A DNA stretch of 64,000 nt from assembly GCF_020667845.1 (NCBI RefSeq), contig NZ_JAFMPQ010000024.1, positions 1 through 64,000 on the forward strand, in the 5' to 3' direction. A program made the translations under genes and the position numbers. This document shows, piece by piece, positions 45,431-53,978 of the stretch; position 1 is the stretch's first letter, and each line of letters begins with the position of its first letter. Under the pieces are notes generated by a model. The model worked only from the letters and a program-made list of their open reading frames with translations. It made no database searches and was not told the origin of the DNA. Origin of the DNA: Cognatishimia sp. F0-27 (lineage in GTDB: Bacteria > Pseudomonadota > Alphaproteobacteria > Rhodobacterales > Rhodobacteraceae).

Positions 45431-45625
45431 TTAGCGTCGCTTGCGCAGCTTGCGTGCCGCGGCCGCGGCGGCGCGGATCTCTTCGGCGATTTCGTCCGCC
45501 TCTTCAGGATCAAAATCCATCGGGATCTCGATGCCGTCACCGGAGATGAACAGGCGGATCATGCCTTGATCGGTCGGACCGATTTGCAGATTGGCCTCTA
45601 TGTCGCGTTCGTCATTGATGCCCAT
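45431..45625 (-). CDS. DUF6324 family small protein
   Basis: 64 residues from ATG 45625: MGINDERDIEANLQIGPTD, then an acidic middle (PMDFDPEEADEIAEEIRAA) and a basic end (RKLRKRR). The pattern matches the short DUF6324 family of Rhodobacterales; function unknown. It diverges from the GNAT gene across 83 bases and converges with mmcB. Confidence 0.78.
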   Translation of the reverse strand: MGINDERDIEANLQIGPTDQGMIRLFISGDGIEIPMDFDPEEADEIAEEIRAAAAAARKLRKRR

Positions 45626-45708
45626 TGCGCTCTCCTCGCTGCGCTCGTGAGAGCGCGACGTAGCCGTGTCACGCTTGATTTGCAAGGGTGCTGCGGCAAA
45701 GCTGGGGC

Positions 45709-46185
45709 ATGACCCCGATTCTCGAGACACATCGCGCCGATGATTTTGAATGGCTGCTCGAGGAGCACAGGAACAGCTACGCACAAAGCGACGGGTTCGA
45801 CGACAGCTTCGGCACCCTTGTGGGAGAGATCCTCGACGCTTTCGCGAAAGACCACGACCCGGCGCGCGAAATCGCGATCATCGCGCGGGATGCGTCCTGC
45901 AACCCGCCGCGCCGTCTCGGGAGCGTATTCTGTGTGCAGCGCGATGCGGATACGGCGCAATTGCGGCTTTTCTATCTTGTGCCGGAAGCGCGTGGGCTTG
46001 GCCTCGGCCGCCGTCTGCTCGACGCGGTGATGCAGTTTGCCCGCGACAAGGGCTACAGCCGCATGGTGCTCTGGACCCACGAGTCGCATGACGCCGCCGG
46101 GCATCTTTATGCGCAGACCGGCTGGACGCTCGAAAAATCCGAGCCGGTGTTTCATTTTGGTCAGAACATGGTGCAGCAACACTAG
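45709..46185 (+). CDS. GNAT-family N-acetyltransferase
   Basis: 158 residues. The acetyl-CoA-binding motif is clear: LRLFYLVPEARGLGLGRRLLDAVMQFARDKGY, with conserved VLWTHESHDAAGHLYAQTGW after it. It transfers an acetyl group to an unknown amine. ATG 45709 is chosen; a GTG at 45688 is possible. Similar proteins are often linked to MarR regulators elsewhere, but none is adjacent here. Confidence 0.88.
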   Translation: MTPILETHRADDFEWLLEEHRNSYAQSDGFDDSFGTLVGEILDAFAKDHDPAREIAIIARDASCNPPRRLGSVFCVQRDADTAQLRLFYLVPEARGLGLGRRLLDAVMQFARDKGYSRMVLWTHESHDAAGHLYAQTGWTLEKSEPVFHFGQNMVQQH

Positions 46186-46511
46186 TCCGTAACCCTGTAG
46201 CATGACACGACAGGGACTTGCAGGCGCGCCGCCTCAGGCGGGTCGCGCGTGCCGCGCCGCTCACGCGCCGTCCCTCACTCCGGGCCAAGGCCCTTTGGCA
46301 CGGCGGGCATCCGTATCCGACGCCTCCGAGGGGCCGCGCCCGGTCTCCCTGCGAGGCACGGTCGATCAGGCCCATTGCCCTTCGAAAACCCGGGCAACCG
46401 TGTCCGCCGCATCTGAAGGGCCGCGTTGCCTGTCGTCAGGAGCGGCTTGCGTGCCACCAGCCTGCCGGGCACGGGCGCCGCGTGTCAGCGATGTATCGAC
46501 TTGGGGGAGAG
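46186..46511. other. gap between GNAT gene and tRNA-His
   Basis: About 326 bases of GC-rich sequence with no supportable gene. Open frames on both strands are arginine/alanine-rich shadows. Signals for the minus-strand tRNA 3' trailer would be expected at its right end. Confidence 0.45.
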
Positions 46512-46588
46512 TGGTACCGCCTCCCCGGTTTGAACGGGGGACCTCTAGATCCACAATCTAGCGCTCTAACCAACTGAGCTAAGGCGGC
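46512..46588 (-). tRNA. tRNA-His (anticodon GTG), no encoded G-1
   Basis: A 77-base tRNA on the minus strand with encoded CCA (46512-46514). Acceptor GCCGCCT (46582-46588) pairs with AGGCGGT (46516-46522) with G1:U72; the discriminator is A73. The D-arm TAGCTCAGTTGGTTAGAGCG, the anticodon loop TTGTGGA (GTG) and the T-loop GTTCAAACC follow. The base before position 1 is T, not G. Loss of G-1 together with A73 is a known trait of a clade of Alphaproteobacteria. Confidence 0.95.
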
Positions 46589-46807
46589 ACTGGCAGGCGG
46601 GATACAAAGAGCGCTGCGCGATTGCAAGACCCAATTCGGTGCAAAACGTGCCTTGGGTGCAAGTTCTGCGGAGGCGCGCCCGGACCGATGCCTGCGCCGC
46701 GGCGGTCCTTTCCGACCGGCGCGGTTTGTGGCGCCGCGTTTCCGCATCGCTCTCGTGCGGTTGCGAGCGGGGGCCGTTCCGGCGCTGCGGGACCCGTGGC
46801 GTGGTTT
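46589..46807. other. short gap between tRNA-His and mscS-like gene
   Basis: 219 bases. It should contain the tRNA-His promoter and the 3' region of the channel gene, both on the minus strand. No clear hairpin or gene is seen. Confidence 0.4.
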
Positions 46808-48253
46808 TCAGGAGCCGAGAAGGTCGTGATCGGCATCCCCTTCGATCGGCGCGGCGAGCTGTTCTTCGAGCAGGTCGCTCTCGTTCTTGAGATCCTCATC
46901 CGCATCGGCGGCGATCTGCTCGCGCGGGGCGGCCGGTTCGGTGGTGGGGCGCGGCGGTGCCTGCGGCTTTTCCTGTCCAAGGGCGACCTTGGCCTCGACC
47001 CCGGGGATGCCTTGCGGGAAGACCAGTTCATGGATGTCGGCGGGCATGGACAGCCCGGCATCGGTCAGTCCCTGCTTGATCCGCTGGATCAGCAGCGATT
47101 TGAGTTTCAGCGGTGAAATCGACGCGCCGTCGAACCAGTAATAGACCTTGATGTTCACGGTCGACACGCCAAGACTGTCGGCCAGAACCATCGGTTCCGG
47201 CGTGTGCAGCACACCGTCCTGCTCGGCCAGGATCCGGCTGATGATCGCCTGCGCGTCGCTGACCGCGTCGTCATAGCCGATCCCCACGTCGATCACTTCG
47301 CGCCGGTTGGGCACGGCGGTGAAATTCTCGATGATCGACTTGAACACCGAGGCATTCGGGATCTGGATGTGGTTGCCCGATGGCGAAACCAGCACGGTGG
47401 AGCGTGTGTTCATCGAATGCACCAGCCCCATCTGGCCCGCGACAGAGATGAAATCGCCGCGCTTGAATGGCTGGCGCACGGACAGCAGGATCGAGGCGAG
47501 GAAGTTCTCGGCGATGTCGCGGAAGGCAAAGCCGATGACGATCCCGATCACGCCGGCCCCGCCGACCACGGAAAAGGCCAGCTTGGTCAGGCCCGCCGCT
47601 TGCAACACCACGTAAAGGCCGAGCAGGAACACCGGCAACGCGATGATGCTGGCGAGCAGATCCGACAGGAACGGCGAGCGGGTGCGCCCGTTGAGCGACC
47701 AGCGCGCAAACCGGCGCACGAGCCCGGAAGCCACCCATGCCAGCGGCAGAACAACAATTGCCAATATGATCGACGGGAGCGCCACAAGCGCGCGCTGCTG
47801 GAGGTCTTCGACCGCGTCGATGGCGGGGTCGAGCGTGAATTCGACCTTCGGGTCGACCCGGATGCGATTGACGACAGCCACGACGCCGGACGTCTTGGCG
47901 GCAAGGTCACGCGCCCAGAGCGCGCGCTGTTCGGTGGCTGTGCGCCCGTCGAGGAAGACGATGCCGTCCTCGACCCGGACCGCCAGCGCCTCATACCAAT
48001 CGGTGGCCAGAAGGATGCCGGTGATCCGTGTGTCGATCTCGTCATCGCGCGCCACGGGTGTGACATCGACCGCCTGTTCGGTCGCGGTGATCTCGGTGTC
48101 GTCCGGCGCGCTGTCCTGAGCGCTGTCCTGCGCCAATCCCGGTAGGGCGAGGAACATCAGGGCGATCACCCCCAGTGTCTGGCGCATCATTGCGCCGAAC
48201 CGCGAGAGGGGGCATGGATTGGGACTGGCAGGCAGAGAGGAAGGCGCGGGCAT
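46808..48253 (-). CDS. BON-domain MscS-type mechanosensitive channel
   Basis: About 481 residues. An N-terminal signal-like segment (TLGVIALMFLALPGLAQ) precedes a BON-like domain (about 75-135: DTRITGILLATDWYEALAVRVEDGIVFLDG), three membrane helices, and an MscS domain with the pore-helix stretch GGAGVIGIVIGFAFRDIAENFLASILL, then QPFKRGDFI and IQIPNASVF. The C terminus is acidic and proline-rich. It likely releases solutes on osmotic downshock. Start: ATG 48253 has GGAG at good spacing; ATG 48190, next to the signal peptide, is the alternative. Confidence 0.88.
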   Translation of the reverse strand: MPAPSSLPASPNPCPLSRFGAMMRQTLGVIALMFLALPGLAQDSAQDSAPDDTEITATEQAVDVTPVARDDEIDTRITGILLATDWYEALAVRVEDGIVFLDGRTATEQRALWARDLAAKTSGVVAVVNRIRVDPKVEFTLDPAIDAVEDLQQRALVALPSIILAIVVLPLAWVASGLVRRFARWSLNGRTRSPFLSDLLASIIALPVFLLGLYVVLQAAGLTKLAFSVVGGAGVIGIVIGFAFRDIAENFLASILLSVRQPFKRGDFISVAGQMGLVHSMNTRSTVLVSPSGNHIQIPNASVFKSIIENFTAVPNRREVIDVGIGYDDAVSDAQAIISRILAEQDGVLHTPEPMVLADSLGVSTVNIKVYYWFDGASISPLKLKSLLIQRIKQGLTDAGLSMPADIHELVFPQGIPGVEAKVALGQEKPQAPPRPTTEPAAPREQIAADADEDLKNESDLLEEQLAAPIEGDADHDLLGS

Positions 48254-48691
48254 CGGGGCTCCGTAACTGGGACGCACAGAAAAGCGCGCGACAGGCTGAA
48301 GGTCATGGAGACAAACGCTAGCCCCGTGACGGTGGGTCGGCAAGCGGTTTGGCGGTGGTGAATTCCTGACCTGTTTGGCCCGGTATGGCATGGCGCAGCC
48401 CAGCCCGAGATGGCGCAGCCGAGCCCGGCATGGCCCAGCCCAGCCGGAGATGGCCTCGCCCCGCCGGAGATGGCCTCGCCCTGCCCGAGATGGCCCAGCA
48501 AAGCGAGCCCCGGTTCGGTCTTGAACGGCCCGGGGCATGGCATGGGCGTCATGGTCGCAGAAATGGGGGCGCTGCCCCCGTCCTTGGCACGCCAAGGACT
48601 CCCCCGGAGTATTTCGTGACAGAAGAAGCCGGGGGTGGGGCGGCGGTCGCCTGTGGGTCGGCAGCGTGGACCGGGGTTCGGGAAGCGGCGG
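48254..48691. repeat. gap with short tandem repeats and a hairpin element
   Basis: 438 bases. At about 48382-48510 six or so diverged copies of a unit of about 21 bases (GAGATGGC(G/C)CAGCCCAGCC) occur. At 48565-48627 lies the dispersed hairpin element listed separately. No gene is supported. Confidence 0.6.
48565..48627. repeat. dispersed hairpin element, copy 1
   Basis: Two adjacent hairpins: GGGGGC-GCT-GCCCCC and GTCCTTGG-CACG-CCAAGGAC, followed by TCCCCCGGAGTATT and GACAGAAGAA. A second copy lies at 57643-57706. The layout resembles a dispersed intergenic element I associate with Rhodobacteraceae, usually near gene ends. Read on the minus strand, it lies 65 bases past the DUF6476 gene. 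Confidence 0.75.
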
Positions 48692-49003
48692 TCAGGGCAT
48701 CGGCGCGATCTGAAGCGTCTGTCGCAGCGTGCCGGTTGCGCGGTCAAAGATCAGGATGGTGTTTTCCGTCGTGACCACCGCAAACCAGTCGGGGCCTTGC
48801 GTGAAGGTTGCGGCCCTGGCGCCGTCCGGCAGCGTGATGATCTCTGGCAGAGGCGCGCGCGCATTGCTATAGCGATGCCAGATCAGCCCGAGGATCCCGA
48901 TGATCCCGGCAATCATAACCGCTGTCAGGACCGTGACCAGCACCCGCAAAAAACGCAGCGAGGGCGGTTCGGGCAGGTCATCGTTATCCGTGGAAGGCTC
49001 CAT
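48692..49003 (-). CDS. DUF6476 family membrane-anchored protein
   Basis: 103 residues from ATG 49003: an acidic start (MEPSTDNDDLPEPPS), one membrane helix (VLVTVLTAVMIAGIIGILGLIW), and a short extracytoplasmic domain (LPEIITLPDGARAATFTQGPDWFAVVTTE). Matches the DUF6476 family, function unknown. AAGGTG lies upstream. Its start codon shares two base pairs with that of the divergent pseudouridine synthase gene. Confidence 0.8.
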   Translation of the reverse strand: MEPSTDNDDLPEPPSLRFLRVLVTVLTAVMIAGIIGILGLIWHRYSNARAPLPEIITLPDGARAATFTQGPDWFAVVTTENTILIFDRATGTLRQTLQIAPMP

Positions 49004-50027
49004 GTCGCGCACCTTTTCCGTCACTATCGCGGCCGATCCGCCCGCACGTCTTGATAAGGCGCTCGCGCGCGATGTGCCAGAGGCCGAGGCGCTCTCGCGC
49101 ACCCGGCTTGCCCGCTTGATCGAGGCGGGCGCGGTGCGGCGGGCGGGCGTTGTGCTGACCAGCGCCAAGACGCCGGTTGCGGAGGGTGACGTGATCGAGA
49201 TCGCGGTGCCGGAGGCCGCCGCCTACGAGGCGGTGCTGCCGCAGGAGATCGTGCTGGATATCCGTTTCGAGGACGACGACCTCCTCGTGGTGATGAAGCC
49301 GGCGGGCATGGTGGTGCATCCGGCACCGGGAAGCCCGGACGGCACGCTGGTCAATGCGCTTTTGCATCATTTCGGCGATACGCTGTCCGGGGTCGGGGGC
49401 GAACGGCGCCCCGGCATCGTGCACCGGATCGACAAGGACACATCGGGTTTGCTGGTGGTGGCCAAGTCGGACCGGGCGCATCACGGCTTGTCCGAGCAGT
49501 TTGCCCGCCATACCGCGCGGCGGGCCTATCTCGCGGTGGTGCATGGGGTGCCCGATGCCGGCGATCCGCGGCTGATGGGCACGCGCGGGGTGTCGGCGGA
49601 GCCCGACGGGATTGTCATCACGTCAGGCCTTGCGCGCCACCGCACCGATCGGCAACGCCAGGCGGTGTATTTCGACGGTCAGGGCCGCCATGCGGTGACC
49701 CGCGCGCGGGTTCTGGAGCGGTTCGGTGCGCCGCCGGCGCTGTCCTTGGTGGAATGCCGTCTGGAGACCGGGCGCACGCATCAGATCCGGGTGCATATGG
49801 CCCATGCGGGGCATGCGCTTGTGGGTGATCCGGTCTATGGCGGTCGCCGGACGCTGGCGCAAAAGGCGTTGAGTGCCGCCGCCTACGACGCGGCGAAGGG
49901 GTTTGGCCGGCAGGCGTTGCACGCGGCGGAGCTTGGATTCCTTCACCCCGTGAGTGCCGAGCCGATGCTGTTTGAGGCCGACGTGCCGCCCGATATGGCG
50001 GCGTTGCTGACCGCTCTTCGGGCCTGA
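49002..50027 (+). CDS. RluA-family 23S rRNA pseudouridine synthase
   Basis: 341 residues. An S4 RNA-binding domain (about 15-80: ARLDKALARDVPEA...SRTRLARLIEAGAV) is followed by the catalytic domain with the aspartate in GIVHRIDKDTSGLLVVAKSD and the conserved LETGRTHQIRVHMAHAGHALVGDPVYGG. Closest to the RluD/RluC type that modifies large-subunit rRNA. ATG 49002 follows GGAAGG and overlaps the divergent DUF6476 start codon (shared CATG). Exact target sites are not assigned. Confidence 0.9.
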   Translation: MSRTFSVTIAADPPARLDKALARDVPEAEALSRTRLARLIEAGAVRRAGVVLTSAKTPVAEGDVIEIAVPEAAAYEAVLPQEIVLDIRFEDDDLLVVMKPAGMVVHPAPGSPDGTLVNALLHHFGDTLSGVGGERRPGIVHRIDKDTSGLLVVAKSDRAHHGLSEQFARHTARRAYLAVVHGVPDAGDPRLMGTRGVSAEPDGIVITSGLARHRTDRQRQAVYFDGQGRHAVTRARVLERFGAPPALSLVECRLETGRTHQIRVHMAHAGHALVGDPVYGGRRTLAQKALSAAAYDAAKGFGRQALHAAELGFLHPVSAEPMLFEADVPPDMAALLTALRA

Positions 50028-50156
50028 CGACCCGTCTCGCAAATTCGCGCAGAACCTTGTGTAACATGCTGCACATGCGCGTGAGCGCAGGTTACGGGTC
50101 TTTCATGAAACCGAAACCGCCCCTAGGTAGTCTACAAGACAGGCGGAGATGCTGTG

Positions 50157-50185
50157 CTTGAACAGCGCGCACAGGCTCCCCATAT
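50157..50185 (+). promoter_or_regulatory. sigma-32 (heat-shock) type promoter of rpoH
   Basis: CTTGAA (50157-50162), 15 bases, then CCCCATAT (50178-50185). This matches the RpoH-dependent consensus CTTGAA-N13-15-CCCCATNT closely and lies 65 bases upstream of the rpoH start codon. It implies positive autoregulation of the heat-shock sigma factor. Confidence 0.75.
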
Positions 50186-50187
50186 GA

Positions 50188-50208
50188 CATGTTAAGCCCT
50201 GTAACATG
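50188..50208. promoter_or_regulatory. interrupted palindrome at the predicted rpoH transcription start
   Basis: CATGTTA-AGCCCTG-TAACATG has perfect 7-bp arms around 7 bases and begins three bases after the -10 element. It could be an operator overlapping the start site or a hairpin at the 5' end of the mRNA. Confidence 0.5.
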
Positions 50209-50250
50209 CGCTCTGACGCAGACGGGCGCCGATACGAAGAGGGATGGACC

Positions 50251-51147
50251 ATGAGCAACTACGCAAATCTTCCCGCACCGTCGCCAGAGGCGGGGCTGAG
50301 CCGGTATCTCCAGGAGATCCGCAAGTTCCCGCTGTTGGAGCCGGAAGAAGAATACATGCTGGCCAAGCGCTGGGTCGAGGAAGAGGATACCGAGGCGGCG
50401 CACAAGATGGTGACGTCGCATCTGCGGCTCGCGGCCAAGATCGCCATGGGCTATCGCGGTTATGGTCTGCCGCAGGCGGAGGTCATCTCGGAGGCGAATG
50501 TGGGCCTCATGCAGGCGGTCAAGCGGTTCGACCCGGAAAAGGGCTTTCGCCTTGCCACCTATGCCATGTGGTGGATCCGGGCGTCGATCCAGGAATATAT
50601 TCTGCGGTCGTGGTCCATGGTGAAGCTCGGCACCACCTCGGCGCAAAAGAAGCTGTTCTTCAACCTGCGCAAGGCAAAGAACCGCATCGGTGCGCTCGAA
50701 GAGGGTGATCTGCGCCCCGAGAACGTCAAGCGCATTGCGCATGATCTTGGCGTCACCGAAACCGAAGTGATCTCGATGAACCGGCGTTTGTCCGGGGGCG
50801 ACGCCTCCCTGAATGCCACGGTCGGTTCGGACGGCGAAGGCGCCATGCAGTGGCAGGACTGGCTCGAAGACGAGGATGCAGACCAGGCCGGCGATTACGC
50901 CGAACGCGACGAGCTGGATGCGCGCCGGGCACTGCTGGCCGAAGCGATGGATGTGCTCAACGATCGCGAGAAGGACATCCTGACGCAACGTCGGCTCGCA
51001 GAACAGCCCGTGACCCTTGAAGATCTGTCTTCGGTTTACGATGTATCCCGGGAGCGCATTCGCCAGATCGAGGTGCGCGCCTTCGAGAAATTGCAAAAGC
51101 GCATGCGTGATCTTGCCAAGGAGCAGGGCATGCTTGCCAAGAGCTGA
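50251..51147 (+). CDS. rpoH: RNA polymerase sigma factor RpoH (sigma-32)
   Basis: Heat-shock sigma factor of 298 residues. Region 2 includes HLRLAAKIAMGYRGYGLPQAEVISEANVGLMQAVKRFDPEKGFRLATYAMWWIRASIQEYILRS; cited here as residues about 57-120. The RpoH box is QKKLFFNLRKAKNRI, and region 4 has the helix-turn-helix at VTLEDLSSVYDVSRERIRQIEVRAFEKL. AGAGGGA precedes ATG 50251. A sigma-32-type promoter lies upstream and a strong terminator 39 bases downstream, so it is monocistronic. Confidence 0.97.
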   Translation: MSNYANLPAPSPEAGLSRYLQEIRKFPLLEPEEEYMLAKRWVEEEDTEAAHKMVTSHLRLAAKIAMGYRGYGLPQAEVISEANVGLMQAVKRFDPEKGFRLATYAMWWIRASIQEYILRSWSMVKLGTTSAQKKLFFNLRKAKNRIGALEEGDLRPENVKRIAHDLGVTETEVISMNRRLSGGDASLNATVGSDGEGAMQWQDWLEDEDADQAGDYAERDELDARRALLAEAMDVLNDREKDILTQRRLAEQPVTLEDLSSVYDVSRERIRQIEVRAFEKLQKRMRDLAKEQGMLAKS

Positions 51148-51185
51148 GCGGGTTGCCATCTCCCAAGACAGTGACCCTCCTCGGG

Positions 51186-51217
51186 CCCCCGCACCGGATG
51201 CCGGTGCGGGGGTTTTT
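51186..51217 (+). terminator. rho-independent terminator of rpoH
   Basis: A 12-bp perfect stem (CCCCCGCACCGG with CCGGTGCGGGGG) with loop ATG, followed at once by TTTTT (51213-51217). A textbook intrinsic terminator on the plus strand. Confidence 0.95.
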
Positions 51218-51309
51218 GCTTGGCGTGCCGCGAGGGCGCTGTTACCGCTCTCAAACGGCGTGCTGATCCCGCATCCGGATTGGCGCATCTCAAGCAAGAA
51301 GGGCAGGGC

Positions 51310-52296
51310 ATGAGCGCATATGTGAGATGGGGTATTCTGGGGGCGGCGAAATTCGCCCGCACGACGATGGGGCCGGCGATCCACGCCGCCGGGAGGGGGC
51401 GGCTGGCCGCGCTCGCCACCGGGTCGGCGGAAAAAGCCGCGCCCTTTGTTGCGATGACGCCAGGGCTGCGCGTGCATCACAGTTACGAGGCGCTGCTTGC
51501 CGACCCGGAGATTGACGCGGTCTATATCCCGCTGCCCAACCACTTGCATGTGGAGTGGGCGCTGCGCGCAATGGATGCGGGCAAGCATGTGCTTGTCGAG
51601 AAACCGCTGGCGATGCGGGCGGAGGATTTCGACACCGTCATCGCCAAGCGGGACGCCACCGGGCTTGTGGCGGCGGAAGCGTTCATGATCGTGCATCACC
51701 CGCAATGGCAGCACGTGCGCGACCTGCTGGCCGAGGAGGCGGTCGGGCCGCTGCAGCGCGCCACGGCAAGTTTCAGCTACAACAACCCCGACGGGGCGAA
51801 TATCCGCAACCGTCCCGAAACGGGTGGCGGGGCGCTGGGGGATATCGGGGTCTATGTCTTTGGCGGGGTGCGGTTTGCCACCGGGTCCGAACCCGAGCGC
51901 ATCCTCAGCGCCGAGGTCATCCGCGAGAACGGCGTGGACGTGACCGCGCATGTCACCGCGGCTTTTCCGGGGTTTCACTATTCCGGTTTCGTGTCCATGC
52001 GCGCAGCGCCCTTGCAGGAGGTGGTCTTTCATGGCGAGAGCGGCCTGATCCGGCTGACCGCGCCATTCAATCCGCAAAGCTATGGCGAGGCCGTGGTCGA
52101 GATCGACCGCGCAGTGCATGGCGGTGGCGCCGCCCGGCGCGAGATCCTGCGGTTCACCAAGAACCAGCAATATGTCACGCAGGTCGAGGCGTTCAATGCG
52201 GCCGTTCTGGATGCGGTGCCCTTTCCCTGTTCGCTGGAATTTGTCCGCGGCACGCAGCAGATGATCGACGCGGTGCATCGCGCCGAGAGTGTCTAG
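51310..52296 (+). CDS. Gfo/Idh/MocA-family NAD(P)-dependent oxidoreductase
   Basis: 328 residues. The N-terminal Rossmann fold starts VRWGILGAAKFARTTMGPAI; the catalytic lysine is in VLVEKPLAM, and the C-terminal alpha/beta domain carries GGGALGDIGVY. Members oxidise sugars, inositols or dihydrodiols; the substrate here is not deducible. AAGAAGG precedes ATG 51310. It stands alone between the rpoH terminator and a decayed region. Confidence 0.9.
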   Translation: MSAYVRWGILGAAKFARTTMGPAIHAAGRGRLAALATGSAEKAAPFVAMTPGLRVHHSYEALLADPEIDAVYIPLPNHLHVEWALRAMDAGKHVLVEKPLAMRAEDFDTVIAKRDATGLVAAEAFMIVHHPQWQHVRDLLAEEAVGPLQRATASFSYNNPDGANIRNRPETGGGALGDIGVYVFGGVRFATGSEPERILSAEVIRENGVDVTAHVTAAFPGFHYSGFVSMRAAPLQEVVFHGESGLIRLTAPFNPQSYGEAVVEIDRAVHGGGAARREILRFTKNQQYVTQVEAFNAAVLDAVPFPCSLEFVRGTQQMIDAVHRAESV

Positions 52297-53442
52297 GCCG
52301 CGCCGGTTGTGGCACGCCCAAGGGGCCAGACAGATGGCCGATCTCTGGACAGCACGGCGAACCGGCGATCAAGGCGCCCGGTGTGCCGCATCTTTGGGGA
52401 GCGGGGCGGTGCGCGGTGGGGATGCCCGGATCAAAGCCGCCCCGTTGCGACGCCTGTCTTGCCCCTGTGGATGGTCTCGAAACAGTGCGGGCACCGCCCG
52501 TTGCGCCATGCCTGAAGGGCACCAGACATAGCCGCGCCGCTCGTGATCGCGGTTGCGTCTGTCCACCGCAGAGGGGGCCCTTGGTTGCGGTAAAATGGGC
52601 TCCTGAGGGGGACGAGCCGGTCACGGCGTTTCTGGACGCTTCCGGCGCGCAAGCCACCATACGAGACATCGGCGAGGCGCACCGCATGTCCGTTAATCGC
52701 GCCGCATGGACGGTGCAGGCGGGCGCGACCATGCACACCGCGCGATCCTCACCACCCAAGCACATCCCGGAAAACCCGGGAGCATTTGCCGGTTTCGCTG
52801 GGCCCTTCGACGAGGGACCCGGCAACGGCGGAGGCCGCCGCAACGAAGACGCCGAGTCCGATGACCATCAAGGCACGTCCCCGCACCGGTGGCAGCGCAA
52901 GCGCGCCGTAGACCGCATTGAACGCGAAACGACCAAAAAGACAGCGGCGTCAAGCAGGGGCTATTTTGACGCCTGTTGCGCGGGGGGCATGGCGGTGACA
53001 GGACGATCGTCGAAACTGCGTTCGAGATCAACGCACCCGCGCGGCCTGTCGCGAAGACGGTGCCGCGCGCCTCTGGGCCGGAAGGATCCGCACGGTGGCG
53101 CGCAGGGACAAGACCGCGCAGATCGGGGCGGCACCACTTGGCGGGGGCGCGACCAACCTTGCGCGGCTTGCATCCGCCCGGCGCATCCTGCGCCTGTTCT
53201 CAAAAGAGACCGCCATCATCGCGCGGCCCGGTCTCCTTTGCCCAAACGTCGTCATCGCGTTGTCCTTGTAAAGCACCCACCAGGCCACGCCAGGCCACGC
53301 CAGCCCGGCAACACGCACCACAGGTCAGGGGTGGGACCTCCGATAAACCGACGCGCAGGCCCGCCCGCACAAGCGCCCGACCGCGCGCCCGCCATGCCCG
53401 GGTTGCGGTCCCGTCTTCGGCCACGTCCGCGTGCCGCACCGT
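52297..53442. other. gene-poor, apparently decayed region
   Basis: About 1.15 kb without a full gene. One minus-strand frame (about 52770-52950) reads FGRFAFNAVYGALALPP then ALMVIGLGVFVAAASAVAG, like a membrane-protein fragment, and another near 52430-52540 has a CPHC pair; neither has a start or extends. At about 53272-53310 CCACGCCAGG repeats. The region looks like remnants of deleted genes. Long open frames on both strands are otherwise arginine-rich shadows. Confidence 0.5.
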
Positions 53443-53874
53443 TTAGCGGTTGGCCGCGTCGCGCTTCTTACCCGCCGCTTCCTTGAAAACGAACAGCGGA
53501 AGCAGAATCGAGGCCACAAGGCTGCCGATCCAGACAAGAAGCGTCGCCACCAGCCAGTTGGTCAGCCCACCAATGGCCATGCCGGGCATGAGGATATCGG
53601 TCAGAAACAGGCCAAGGAAGATGGTGACGAGGGCGATGCCGCCCATCATCTGTGGAAAGCTGCGCATCGACAGCTTTGTGACGAGCGGTCCAAGCACGGT
53701 CTGGATCACGGAGAACAGCAAAACCGCCACAACGAACGCCATGGCGTCGATCGTGAAACCCGACAAGGCCCATGCGGCGACCAAGAGACCAATGGCGTTG
53801 GCAACGAGATAAATCGCTGCCGAGAGAAGAAAACGGATCAAATAACTACCCCCAGATGAAAACCGGCTCGTCAC
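53443..53874 (-). CDS. four-TM membrane protein, superfamily-IV phage-holin-like
   Basis: 143 residues with four hydrophobic helices (LIRFLLSAAIYLVANAIGLLVAAWAL, AFVVAVLLFSVIQTVLGPLV, GGIALVTIFLGLFLTDIL, WLVATLLVWIGSLVASILLPLFVF) and a short basic C terminus. The helix pattern and the FTIDAMAFVVAVLLFSVIQTVLGPL stretch resemble the four-TM proteins annotated as holin superfamily IV, which are mostly of unknown cellular function. No phage genes are nearby, so a holin role is doubtful. Confidence 0.75.
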   Translation of the reverse strand: MTSRFSSGGSYLIRFLLSAAIYLVANAIGLLVAAWALSGFTIDAMAFVVAVLLFSVIQTVLGPLVTKLSMRSFPQMMGGIALVTIFLGLFLTDILMPGMAIGGLTNWLVATLLVWIGSLVASILLPLFVFKEAAGKKRDAANR

Positions 53875-53978
53875 CCATACCGCAAAACCGTCTGTCGGAC
53901 AAAGACAACTGTGGCGTGGAGTCTCGAACGGTTTCCGCGTAGCCCTGAGGGATCACAAGAGGGATGGGGGGAAACCGC

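Noticed and set aside
50092-52278. 728-codon open frame on the minus strand across rpoH and the Gfo/Idh/MocA gene
   Set aside because: It is antisense to two well-supported genes, its product is rich in Arg/His/Pro/Gly with no family motifs, and long antisense frames are expected in GC-rich DNA.
52193-52843. 216-codon minus-strand frame after the Gfo/Idh/MocA gene
   Set aside because: It overlaps the end of that gene, is Pro/Arg/Ser-rich, and contains no domain; only short fragments in this region look protein-like.
53443-53874. Prophage holin
   Set aside because: Similarity is only to a broad four-TM family, and there are no phage genes nearby; annotated as a membrane protein of unknown role.
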